64,000 bases of DNA from Melioribacter sp. (lineage in GTDB: Bacteria; Bacteroidota; Ignavibacteria; Ignavibacteriales; Melioribacteraceae), in contig JAOACD010000007.1 in the NCBI GenBank assembly GCA_026417975.1, forward strand, positions 167,572 through 231,571, read 5' to 3'. This document shows, piece by piece, positions 1 through 9,747 of this stretch (position 1 is the stretch's first letter; each line of letters begins with the position of its first letter). The notes under the pieces are model-generated. The model was given only the letters and a program-made list of their open reading frames with translations, made no database searches and was not told the DNA's origin. The translations under genes were made by a program, and so were the position numbers.

Positions 1-316
1 AAACAATTGCTTCTTTATCATTAATGTACTCTTCAAATCCCAAGTCATAGAGTTCTGTAATTTTTTTTATTCTATAAAAGTCGAAATGATAAATTTTTTT
101 CTTACCATGATATTCATTTACAATTGTAAAGCTTGGGCTCGATACATTATCAACTCCAAATAAACTGCAATATGATTTTACAAAGAAAGTTTTACCTGAA
201 CCAAGTTCTCCATTTAATGCTATGATGTCTCCACTGTCAATGACTTTTGAGAGTAATTTTACAACATTTTCAGTTTCTAATTCAGATTTAACTATAAACT
301 CTGCAGGAAACTTCAT
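1..316 (-). CDS. tsaE: TsaE, tRNA threonylcarbamoyladenosine biosynthesis ATPase (partial, runs off the left edge)
   Basis: Minus-strand reading gives MKFPAEFIVKSELETENVVKLLSKVIDSGDIIALNGELGSGKTFFVKSY...SSPSFTIVNEYHGKKKIYHFDFYRI, with the Walker A GELGSGKTF and SPSFTIVNEY motifs. Its ATG (314-316) overlaps the porX stop. Confidence 0.9.
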   Translation of the reverse strand, partial: MKFPAEFIVKSELETENVVKLLSKVIDSGDIIALNGELGSGKTFFVKSYCSLFGVDNVSSPSFTIVNEYHGKKKIYHFDFYRIKKITELYDLGFEEYINDKEAIV

Positions 317-1890
317 TAAGCTTTACTCTCCAATGTAACAATTGGTAGTATCATTTCTTCCATAGAAATACCACCATGCTGAAAGCTATCTTTATAATAG
401 CTTAGGTATTTATGATAATCTGTTGGATAAACGAAATAATAATCTTCTTTTGCTATTATATAACTGACTGCTACACCGCGTTTTGGCAATTTATATTCTT
501 GAGGATTCTTTATAAAGAATGCATGTTTATCGTCAACTTTTAGATTACGACCATATTTAAATCTTAAATTTGTAGAGGCTTCTTTATCTCCTAAGACTTT
601 TGCCCCTCTTAAAGTTCTTATGCTTCCATGGTCGGTTGTAATTATAATTCTTGCTTTTGGAATTTTTGATATTGCTCTAAAAGAATTCAAAAGATAAGAG
701 TGCTGGAACCAGCTATTTGTTAAAGAGCGATATGCAGATTCGTCAGGAGCAATTTCTTTTAATATTTGAGAGTCCGACCTCCCATGTGCAATCATGTCTA
801 AAAAATTTACTACAACTGCCACAAAATGATTTTTTTGAAACGATAAAATATTTTGTTCAAAATTTCTTCCTACGTCTGGATCAATAATTTTAATATATTT
901 TAATTCATTTGCCAATTTAATTCTTTTTCTATCTAGTAACAGCTGAAGTAATTCTTTTTCATACTTATTCATACTGTTTTCATCTTCATCTGGACTTGAA
1001 GTCCACAAATCAGGATAATATCTTTCAATTTCAGAGGGAAATAAGCCTGCAAAAAGTGCGTTACGTGCGTAAGGTGTTGCTGTAGGAAGTATTGAATAGT
1101 AATAATCTTTTTTAATATTGAACAAATCTTTCAAGTGTTTTTCCATTACAAACCATTGGTCTAATCTTAAGCAATCAATAACAAAAAGAAATAATGGATC
1201 GCTTGAATTAGCTAGTATTGGCAAAACATATTTTTCGAGGACAGAGACTGTAAGAGTAGGAGTCTCTTCACTTTTAAAATTATCAATCCAATTTTTGTAT
1301 TCATTCTCTATAAATTTAGAAAATTCTTGATTGCATTCTCGCTTTTGGTCAATCAAAGTTTGCCGCAAATCTATTTCAGGATGTATATCTAGTTCCATAT
1401 CCCAATAGACAAGTTTAAGATAAATCTCTATCCAATCAGAATAATCTGGATTCATTAATAATCTTTTAGATATTTCATTAAAATCATTTAAATAGTCTTT
1501 TGCTGTATATTCTTGGGATATTTTTTTGCTTTCAAGTATTTTTTTACAAACCATTAAAACTTGAGAAGGAACAATTGGCTTGATTAAATAATCAGTTATT
1601 TTGCTCCCAATTGCTTCGTGCATTAAAGATTCTTCTTCGCTCTTTGTAATCATAACTACAGGTATATCAGGATTTATTTCTTTAATTTGCGATAGAGTTT
1701 CTAAGCCACCAATACCTGGCATCATTTCATCTAAAAAAATTATATCATATTGTTTGTTTTTTACCTCATCAATTGCATCTTCTCCATTAGTCACAGTATC
1801 CACATCATAACCTTTCTCATTAAGGAAAATTATATGAGAGCGAAGAAGTTCTATTTCGTCATCAACCCAAAGTATTTTATTCTTTTTCAT
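316..1890 (-). CDS. porX: Response regulator with C-terminal PglZ domain, PorX-type (T9SS regulator)
   Basis: N-terminal REC domain (LWVDDE...DIIFLDEMMPGIGG...MITKS) plus PglZ/alkaline-phosphatase-like domain (FLFVIDCLRLDQW, TTDHGSIRTL). Adjacent to sprA. Confidence 0.9.
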   Translation of the reverse strand: MKKNKILWVDDEIELLRSHIIFLNEKGYDVDTVTNGEDAIDEVKNKQYDIIFLDEMMPGIGGLETLSQIKEINPDIPVVMITKSEEESLMHEAIGSKITDYLIKPIVPSQVLMVCKKILESKKISQEYTAKDYLNDFNEISKRLLMNPDYSDWIEIYLKLVYWDMELDIHPEIDLRQTLIDQKRECNQEFSKFIENEYKNWIDNFKSEETPTLTVSVLEKYVLPILANSSDPLFLFVIDCLRLDQWFVMEKHLKDLFNIKKDYYYSILPTATPYARNALFAGLFPSEIERYYPDLWTSSPDEDENSMNKYEKELLQLLLDRKRIKLANELKYIKIIDPDVGRNFEQNILSFQKNHFVAVVVNFLDMIAHGRSDSQILKEIAPDESAYRSLTNSWFQHSYLLNSFRAISKIPKARIIITTDHGSIRTLRGAKVLGDKEASTNLRFKYGRNLKVDDKHAFFIKNPQEYKLPKRGVAVSYIIAKEDYYFVYPTDYHKYLSYYKDSFQHGGISMEEMILPIVTLESKA

Positions 1891-1917
1891 AGATCTACAT
1901 TTTATTTGTAATTAATT

Positions 1918-4900
1918 TTACTGAATTGAAATATGAACATCAACACCAGCTTCGTTTGTTGTAGTTGGTGGAATTCTTGATGCTCCTTGCGGTTGAATAG
2001 TTGTTCTTCTATAAAATATTGACATTGTAACACGTGAACTCATAACATATCTAATTTTAGGCTCAATAACAATATTTGTTTTCCCATCTTGTGGGGTACC
2101 ACCTTCTTTGAAATTTTCCATGTCATAAATTACACTTGAAGTTTTCCCATTTGTATATGAAAAAGAAATTTCAAGATCGTTCTTCAAAGAAATTCCAAAC
2201 ATTGGTAGTTCAAATCCACTTTTTGAGTAACTAGCTGAAATATTTATATCACGAGATAAACTTTCTGTAATATTTCGTGTAGATGCACTTAAACTATAAG
2301 ATGTTCTTGATGTATATCTAATAGAGCTTTGAAATGCTCCACCAAATAATTTATCAAATTGAAATGTTATACCTATTAAAGGTGTAAAAGCATAATCAAT
2401 TTTTTGACTTTGAATTTCTTGCAAACCATCAGGATTAATTTTCCATCCTTCACTATAAGAAGATGTATATGTGTGAGTTATCGAAACTCGTTTTGCAAAA
2501 GAAAAGATTTCATATTTCTCAAGTCCTGACCAACTAAAATTCCAGTTTGGTCTAGGAATATATTTAGCAAATTTAGATAAAATTGGAATCTTTGATAGAA
2601 ATGAAGTCGTTTCAAATCCTTTAACAAATGCATCCGACAAGCTTTGGTTTGGATTAGGCGACTTTTTATCATAGAGTTCACTTACTTTTTTAATCCCATT
2701 ACCAAAAAACGAAAAAATTAAAGTTGAAGGGAATGTTAAAAACGATCTATCAATTGCTCCTGTTGAATTTATAACCGTAGAATAAATATTACCTATGGAA
2801 TCAGTTCTAAAAGTAATTGATTTATTTATTCCCCAGCCAATTTTCCAGTTGATATCTATTTGGGCTCCTTCCCAAAGAGGTCTCGAAGTTCTTAAATCAA
2901 TATCGTTTTTATGAGAATAATTATCTGACAGATTGCCATTCGGTGCGCGAGGGCCAATATCATTTGAAAATCCAAGCATAAACAATCTTGATGGGCCATT
3001 TAAAGGTTTTTGCTTCAAGCCCCAAAAATTATTAAAACCTGTACCTTCCCCTAATAGTCCACCTCCTGTATAACTACTCGACTGAGAAAAATTAACGGTA
3101 ATTTGATCATACTCAAAAAAGAGCCATTTAATTCCAAGCTTTAAATATGCAAGAGCAATTTGAAAATTACTTGGACCTATTATTGTATCTTTTTGAATTC
3201 CTTCATCCTTAGCTTGAAATTTTTGATTAGTAGAATCCTTAGATATATTTTCCTGGATTTTTAATTTTTCTTGAGCACTTTCTTGTGCTCCCCTAATTCT
3301 TTCATCTACATTTGTAGACCTTTGAGGTCTTCTTGCACCTCTTCTTCCTTCTGGACTAGTTTGAGGTTGCACTTGCTCCTGCTGAGTAGTAGATTCTTGG
3401 AATAATGGGGCAAATAAAGATTTAATTCGAAATATGAGACTACTTGATATCCTATTCGAATAACCTGCGCTTCTTCCCAAATCAGCCTGCTGAAAATTAT
3501 TTTGCCAACTATATGCAACACCATAAGAAAAATTCAAGTTTATATATCTATTTATATCCCACAGTGAAGGTAGTCTTGGATTTAATCTTACATCAAAATT
3601 TTGTCTATAATTAAAATCCTTCCCAAAAAGACTCTTATTAAATATATCGCGCCATATTTCACTTTCACTTCTTTCAATATCGTTTACAACCCATAAATGA
3701 ATTAACGAAGATTGCACATCAAAATTGTATGCGAAAGATAAATTAAGTAATCCCCCCTCGGTAACCATCCAATTAAATCCTGCACCTCTTGTTGCTGTAA
3801 AGTCTCTCTGAATATTTGGCTTACTTGCTAAAGTTCTGTTTAATGTAAAATTTCTTCTTCTCTGGGCAGTTATGGAAGCACTAAAAGTTTGAGGCAGAAA
3901 ATAAATTCTAAGATTATTATAATCCTTAAATACATTAATCAAGTCGCCTATTAGAGGAATATCTGCTGGTTTAAAATATAAATCCCGGCTTAAATTAACA
4001 GAATAGCTTGCGTTTGCATTCCATAACCAACCAGTATTACTCAAAACTGTTGGAGAACTACCAGAAGTCTTATTATAATTAAATCCAAAAGTTAAATTGT
4101 TAATGATATCTCTAATATACCATTTTTCCGAAGGCACTTTAAATCTGATGTTTTGAATTGACCATGTTTCGGATAAATTAACAGTTTGAGATTCTCTTTT
4201 AATACTTTGAACAGAATCTTCAATTACCTTAGGACTAAGATTTCTTTCTTCTAAGTACTTCCTAAGCTGATTCTGTGCTTCTTGTACTCTAACATCTGTT
4301 CCTGGTTTGAATAAAGGATTAATTGTTTGCTCTGTACGGGTATAATTAATTCTTAAATTACTTCCAGATAAATTAAACGGAAGTATTTTTAATAAATCAA
4401 AATCAACAGAGAACCCCCAATTTAATCTATCATCACGTGTACCAAATCTATCGTTTAATCTATGAAAGAAAGGATTAGATTTACTAATATTGAAATTAAC
4501 TTTCATTAAATCTGCAAAAGCCAATGAACCAGTTGCGTTATAAGCCCAACCTGGTGTGTCATCTGCTTCAAGTACCCGTAGTTCATTTATCCATACAGTA
4601 CCCGATATTCTTTGACCTGGAGTACCTTTATTGCTTGGGTTTAAAATTCCTATTATGAAAAATGAAATTCTTGTTAACGTTGGATTTCCTTTAATTCCAT
4701 AAGTATGCCCTTCTTTCCCCTCAACAGGGACTGTAAACAAGCTTTTAATTTGTGCTGAATCTCTTCTTTGTTTAATAGCAGTCAGTTCAGAAAATACTAT
4801 CTTTATTTCACTCCAGTTGTTATCCGTAATTTTTTCACTGGGTCTTAATGGTTGTCTATATTCATAGAAATTAGATGTATCGGAGCCAAATCTAATGTAA

Positions 4901-7900
4901 ACTTCTGCAGCATAATCGTTAAGATCTCTGTAATAAGATACATTTCCAGGAACAACATTTTCATCTGTATGAACAAACAATTTCATTTGCTTATAATTAA
5001 AAACATCTAATGGTTTATAAAGATAGCGTACTACTTCCCTTTTATCCCCGTCTTCCAATTCTTTTATTATTAATTCCAGAGATTGTTCGTTCTTATATAT
5101 CTGATAATCTGGTTGACTTCTATCCCGTTCGCGATGTACTCCTGGAGGAGACTTATACTCTGGATTATCTTCAACATTTACTACAGAAATTGTAAGTACT
5201 GTATCATCTGCTGTTACTTTATTAGGCTTTGTACTGTTTGGAGGGTCAAGAACTTTTTGCCATTGATTTCCTACAAGATTCATTTCAGCAAATCTTAAAT
5301 GAACAGGTTGACTAGAACCCGAAATCCAAAATCTAATAAATTCTACTACAGAAAAACTTGGATCACCAACTTTCTTAACAAAATCCTTCAGTGGGATTCT
5401 AAATAAATACCATCCTGAATTGCTACCTCCTCCTTGAACAAATGGGTTCACTTGTTTATTTGTATCAATTGGGACTTCATAATGAAAATAACTATTAACC
5501 TTATCCAGTGTAAAATTATGATTTAAATCTTCTGTATCAGGTAAGCGACCCAAATCTATCGAAACAGCATTTCCTTCTGTTCCATTAATGTTAGAATAAT
5601 CAGCATTTGCTGTTAAGCGAAATGAATAATTATCATGACTTGGGTCTGGATTATTTACTGGATCATATCCCGGTTCTTCAGAATCTTTAAGGCCATCCAT
5701 ACCCGTATCTTCACCTTGATCAACAAGGTCATTAAAATTTTTGTCCTCTGTATCAAGTTTACCGTTAGGTATAACATCTTCACTTATTTGACCTAAATCT
5801 ATATTTAATTTCAAATCTTTTGGCGCTTTTTCAATCTTAAGCCAAAATTCAATGAATTGAATGTTCTCTTCAACAAGGTTATTTGCTGTTGAAGAAAGAA
5901 CTTTCATTATACCAGCCCAATTTCTTTTTGTATCACTCAAATCTGGATACCAATTATAATAACCAGGCTTATCTGGTAAATAAACGAGGTCAAGTGCCGT
6001 AATTAGATTTTGATCAGGTGGTGCTTCTTTTCTATTACCATAAATGTCTCTTATAGTCACATCAGAAGGAGTTCTATTGAACCAATAGGCTTTAGCTTTA
6101 TAATTCATTTTTTGAATTTCACTCATTCCTTCTAGATAGGGAATTTCAACTGGAACACTTATATCCTTCCATGATCCATACTGCATACCAAGTGGTATAG
6201 TTCTTTTTGCACCTTCAAAATCGTCAATATATGCTATACTTTTACCTTCGTCACTTTCAATTGTGCTTTTTTTAGTGTTAGGGTCTGGATTTATATAAGC
6301 ATATTCAGCATTTATATTAAACGAAGAAGGAGCACTTGTAGAAATTACTTTATCAAGAGCTTTAGTTATAAAGGGCAAATTCACATTTGTTTTAAAATCT
6401 ATTCCAAACATCGAATTATTTAACGGTTCTTCGCCAATTCTTACTTTATCACTAAGAGTTTGTTGATTTAAATTAAAGAATGAAAACCCAAGTGTTGTTT
6501 CTCTATTAAATTCATATATTCCTCTTAAACCTACCAAAGTTTTAGATGCAAGCTGGAAAAGATCATTTTGTTCATATGTAATTCTTAAATCTGCACCAGG
6601 TACAAGAGCTTCTGGTTTTCGAATAATCACCTGACCAATATTATAATCTACAGTATAATCAATGCCTTCCTTTAATGGGTTTCCGTTTAGCAAAACTCTT
6701 ACAGAATTTTCAACAACATTAAAACCAATGTTATAAGATGATGTTACTGCAGCAGAATATTCACCTGTAATTATAAATTTATCCTTAGCTCTATCTTGTT
6801 TTGCAAATGTGACCGTTGTATCGTAAACCGACTGATATTTTAAATTATCAGGTAGATTTTTAGGAAAATCTCTTCCAAAAGGTTCAAGCACAGGAAAAAC
6901 TATTTCTCCAGTTTGAGGGAAAATAGTTCTTCCAGGGAAAAAATCGAATGCTCCATCAGGACCACTAGTTCCACTTTTATCTGTTTTATCCAAACCAAAA
7001 GCTTGTATTAATTTAATTCCATTATATTCACTTTGTGGCTCACCGCCTTCAAATTGAAACTTAATATCTAGAGTAAAACCATCCTCTTTAATATCCCTTC
7101 CACCAATAGGATAAATATTTCTTAATTGTAATTTCCAAGCTTTTTTGAATTGCGGTTGAAGATTAGGGGGTTTAACTAATTTCAAAACTATCCTTGCACT
7201 AGAATCTGCTGCTACATCTTGAAGGAATTCGCCATAATAAATATCGTCATCTGGAGAGGAAGTAGGACCTTCTATTCTATAAGCAACCGCAATAGCATCT
7301 TGGTCTTGAATTTGTGTTTTAAAACTTATAAAGCCAGTTTCCTTATGAATTTCATAATCAACTCCTTGTTGCAATAAAATCCAACGTCGATCAATTTCTT
7401 TTATTCCAGGTACAGTCTGATCTTCTGCCCCTCTTAAATTATCATATCTCTGATTTTTAGTTCTTCTTGGTAAATCGATATATGCATTCCCTTTTCTCTC
7501 ATTAGGGTTTACAAGACCTGTAATTGTTTTCCATACTTCTATATCTTTGACACGAATTGAGTCAATTACAATAGGCACAGGGTTACCATAATAATTATTA
7601 AACACGTTCAACTTTGGATCTGTATAAACATCGTTAATAAAAAAGTGGTTAGGCGAATAATCATAAGCACGAATTTGGAATTGTTGAGACTTTGCACCAC
7701 CACTAACCGACACTTCTTGAATTTCTCCTTTTTTCTGAGAAGCAAGTGCAGTCAATTTAAATGGTCCCATTTGCATCTGAGCTTTAACACCAAATAAAGC
7801 TTCGCTTCCGCCAACAAGTGGAGAAGTTTGAAGAGAAACATTTCCAGCTTCTATGCTTTGAATAATTTCGTCTTCATATCCAGTATATTTTATTTTTAAT

Positions 7901-8871
7901 TGATTTTCGTATTGAAATGTTCGTTCAGTATTCCAATCTGCAGATAAATTTAATTTATCTCCTATTGTTCCATTAAGATTAATTTGCACTTGTTGTCTAA
8001 AATCAGGTTCATTTCTTGTATTCCCCAAAGCAGAAGTGGTAATACCTTCTGTTGTTTCATTACGCCAAGCACCATGAATATCAACAGCTCCAGCAATTCT
8101 AATATTAATTTTGGGAGGACCAAAAATGCTAAATAGAGATGTACTAGGTAGCGGTATTTCAATGTTGGTTATATCAGTTATTAATTGAGTTAAATCTTTT
8201 TTAGTTTCTTTTAATTCATACTTATAAGCCAATTGTTCCCAGTTATCTCTTGTTATTGCTTCCAGTCTTAATTTTATATACTCTTCAAGCGGCATTTCTA
8301 GAAAAATCTTTGCTTCTTGTCCAGCTATTTTTTCCTTTATTATAACCTTTGTGCCCGTTGAATCAAGTTCTATTGTTCTTATTAACGTTGAGGAAGATGG
8401 GTAAACAAAGAATGCAGATTGTTTTTTAGGTCTAAATGGAACAACATAATAATCATTTCTATATGCACGAAAATATTTAATTCTTGCTGTAGAATCGGCA
8501 GCAAGCGAATCTATTCTTTTAATTGAATCTTGTTTTTCTTTAAGCTTTATTGAATCTGAATGTGATAACTTTACAAGAGATGTATCCTTATTAAAAGCTC
8601 TTTTAGTACTTTCTGTAGAATCAGGAATTGTTAGCTGTAAATTCAAATAAGAAAGATATTCTTTGAAAAGTTTTTCTTCTGGTTTAGGTGGGAAATTATA
8701 TTCTAAGGTTTTTGAGCTTTCATAATTAAAACAAGCATCAAATAAAATTAAATTTTGATTAATTCGATGTGAATTTGTAAAACCAAAAAAGGCTACAATA
8801 GTGACGAAAGCAAATGGGACAAAAAATACTTTAATTCCGGCTCTAAAGATATTTTTTACTTCAGGAGAAAT
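1918..8871 (-). CDS. sprA: SprA/Sov, outer-membrane translocon of the type IX secretion system (start re-called at an ATT codon, 8869-8871)
   Basis: Giant SprA-like protein (ORF track 1918..8646 from a TTG). The reading frame stays open upstream to a TAA at 8875-8877 and encodes ISPEVKNIFRAGIKVFFVPFAFVTIVAFFGFTNS..., which looks like a signal peptide. AGAAGG lies about 6 nt before the ATT. The gene identity is secure; the start is inference. Confidence 0.85.
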   Translation of the reverse strand: MSPEVKNIFRAGIKVFFVPFAFVTIVAFFGFTNSHRINQNLILFDACFNYESSKTLEYNFPPKPEEKLFKEYLSYLNLQLTIPDSTESTKRAFNKDTSLVKLSHSDSIKLKEKQDSIKRIDSLAADSTARIKYFRAYRNDYYVVPFRPKKQSAFFVYPSSSTLIRTIELDSTGTKVIIKEKIAGQEAKIFLEMPLEEYIKLRLEAITRDNWEQLAYKYELKETKKDLTQLITDITNIEIPLPSTSLFSIFGPPKINIRIAGAVDIHGAWRNETTEGITTSALGNTRNEPDFRQQVQINLNGTIGDKLNLSADWNTERTFQYENQLKIKYTGYEDEIIQSIEAGNVSLQTSPLVGGSEALFGVKAQMQMGPFKLTALASQKKGEIQEVSVSGGAKSQQFQIRAYDYSPNHFFINDVYTDPKLNVFNNYYGNPVPIVIDSIRVKDIEVWKTITGLVNPNERKGNAYIDLPRRTKNQRYDNLRGAEDQTVPGIKEIDRRWILLQQGVDYEIHKETGFISFKTQIQDQDAIAVAYRIEGPTSSPDDDIYYGEFLQDVAADSSARIVLKLVKPPNLQPQFKKAWKLQLRNIYPIGGRDIKEDGFTLDIKFQFEGGEPQSEYNGIKLIQAFGLDKTDKSGTSGPDGAFDFFPGRTIFPQTGEIVFPVLEPFGRDFPKNLPDNLKYQSVYDTTVTFAKQDRAKDKFIITGEYSAAVTSSYNIGFNVVENSVRVLLNGNPLKEGIDYTVDYNIGQVIIRKPEALVPGADLRITYEQNDLFQLASKTLVGLRGIYEFNRETTLGFSFFNLNQQTLSDKVRIGEEPLNNSMFGIDFKTNVNLPFITKALDKVISTSAPSSFNINAEYAYINPDPNTKKSTIESDEGKSIAYIDDFEGAKRTIPLGMQYGSWKDISVPVEIPYLEGMSEIQKMNYKAKAYWFNRTPSDVTIRDIYGNRKEAPPDQNLITALDLVYLPDKPGYYNWYPDLSDTKRNWAGIMKVLSSTANNLVEENIQFIEFWLKIEKAPKDLKLNIDLGQISEDVIPNGKLDTEDKNFNDLVDQGEDTGMDGLKDSEEPGYDPVNNPDPSHDNYSFRLTANADYSNINGTEGNAVSIDLGRLPDTEDLNHNFTLDKVNSYFHYEVPIDTNKQVNPFVQGGGSNSGWYLFRIPLKDFVKKVGDPSFSVVEFIRFWISGSSQPVHLRFAEMNLVGNQWQKVLDPPNSTKPNKVTADDTVLTISVVNVEDNPEYKSPPGVHRERDRSQPDYQIYKNEQSLELIIKELEDGDKREVVRYLYKPLDVFNYKQMKLFVHTDENVVPGNVSYYRDLNDYAAEVYIRFGSDTSNFYEYRQPLRPSEKITDNNWSEIKIVFSELTAIKQRRDSAQIKSLFTVPVEGKEGHTYGIKGNPTLTRISFFIIGILNPSNKGTPGQRISGTVWINELRVLEADDTPGWAYNATGSLAFADLMKVNFNISKSNPFFHRLNDRFGTRDDRLNWGFSVDFDLLKILPFNLSGSNLRINYTRTEQTINPLFKPGTDVRVQEAQNQLRKYLEERNLSPKVIEDSVQSIKRESQTVNLSETWSIQNIRFKVPSEKWYIRDIINNLTFGFNYNKTSGSSPTVLSNTGWLWNANASYSVNLSRDLYFKPADIPLIGDLINVFKDYNNLRIYFLPQTFSASITAQRRRNFTLNRTLASKPNIQRDFTATRGAGFNWMVTEGGLLNLSFAYNFDVQSSLIHLWVVNDIERSESEIWRDIFNKSLFGKDFNYRQNFDVRLNPRLPSLWDINRYINLNFSYGVAYSWQNNFQQADLGRSAGYSNRISSSLIFRIKSLFAPLFQESTTQQEQVQPQTSPEGRRGARRPQRSTNVDERIRGAQESAQEKLKIQENISKDSTNQKFQAKDEGIQKDTIIGPSNFQIALAYLKLGIKWLFFEYDQITVNFSQSSSYTGGGLLGEGTGFNNFWGLKQKPLNGPSRLFMLGFSNDIGPRAPNGNLSDNYSHKNDIDLRTSRPLWEGAQIDINWKIGWGINKSITFRTDSIGNIYSTVINSTGAIDRSFLTFPSTLIFSFFGNGIKKVSELYDKKSPNPNQSLSDAFVKGFETTSFLSKIPILSKFAKYIPRPNWNFSWSGLEKYEIFSFAKRVSITHTYTSSYSEGWKINPDGLQEIQSQKIDYAFTPLIGITFQFDKLFGGAFQSSIRYTSRTSYSLSASTRNITESLSRDINISASYSKSGFELPMFGISLKNDLEISFSYTNGKTSSVIYDMENFKEGGTPQDGKTNIVIEPKIRYVMSSRVTMSIFYRRTTIQPQGASRIPPTTTNEAGVDVHISIQ

Positions 8872-9056
8872 AGCTTACCTTCTGATTTTTTACAATAGTA
8901 GAAAGAATGTAATGAGTTTCCTCCTATTAATTTGGGCTTCAAATTTAATAAAAAAAATTTTTATTGCAATTAAGTCTATGGTTACAAATTAAGATTTGAT
9001 TAGGTTATCAAAAGAATTATTAAGGCATTTTTAACAATCCAAAACTAATAATTTTT

Positions 9057-9746
9057 CTAAATAATATCATTTAAATGAGTTTTTACTTCCAGAGTTTGAA
9101 TAATTTTACTTTGTTCTACTATAACCGCGCTTAATTTATTTCCCACACAAGCACCAGTATCAATGTAAACAGCATTAGAATCTTCAACAAAAGTAATTTC
9201 AGGTAATTTTGTATGACCAACCACCTGGAGTTTTCCAATGTTAAGTAAGGGATCTCGTGTCCACATAATTCCTCTATCACTTGAGATATCATTAATTAAT
9301 AATGGCGTAAGTAGATCCAAATTATTTTTAAAGTCTGGAGGCAAAAACTTCTCATAATAATTAGAGATTCCCGCATGAGATATAAAGCAATCTTCTAAAT
9401 TATGAAAGAGTGGGGCAGATTTAATAAACTCAATGTGTTCAAACATTTCTTTTTCATGTTTTTCGTATGAGAGTAAAGTTGTTTCATTTCCATTAAAAAA
9501 CCACGAACGAGCAAAAATACTTGATGGTTCTTTAAAGAAATGATAAAACATATAATCATGATTGCCAGGTGTTAGAATTATATTTTTTTCTTTAACAAAT
9601 TTCACTACTTCATAACTATAATTACCACGGTCAACCAAATCCCCAACAGTATAAATAGGAATATTCGGATAAAGCTCAATAATTTTATTATAAAGCTCAA
9701 CTAAAGTATAATAACACCCATGGATATCACCAATAATAGCAACCAT
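9057..9746 (-). CDS. Metallophosphoesterase (serine/threonine phosphatase / ApaH-like)
   Basis: GDIHGCY, GDLVDRG, GNHD and GHT motifs. Confidence 0.88.
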   Translation of the reverse strand: MVAIIGDIHGCYYTLVELYNKIIELYPNIPIYTVGDLVDRGNYSYEVVKFVKEKNIILTPGNHDYMFYHFFKEPSSIFARSWFFNGNETTLLSYEKHEKEMFEHIEFIKSAPLFHNLEDCFISHAGISNYYEKFLPPDFKNNLDLLTPLLINDISSDRGIMWTRDPLLNIGKLQVVGHTKLPEITFVEDSNAVYIDTGACVGNKLSAVIVEQSKIIQTLEVKTHLNDII

Positions 9747-9747
9747 A

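Noticed and set aside
1118-1810. Small + strand ORFs opposite porX
   Set aside because: Antisense to a strongly supported CDS with no separate coding evidence; the same applies to the other short antisense ORFs in the track.
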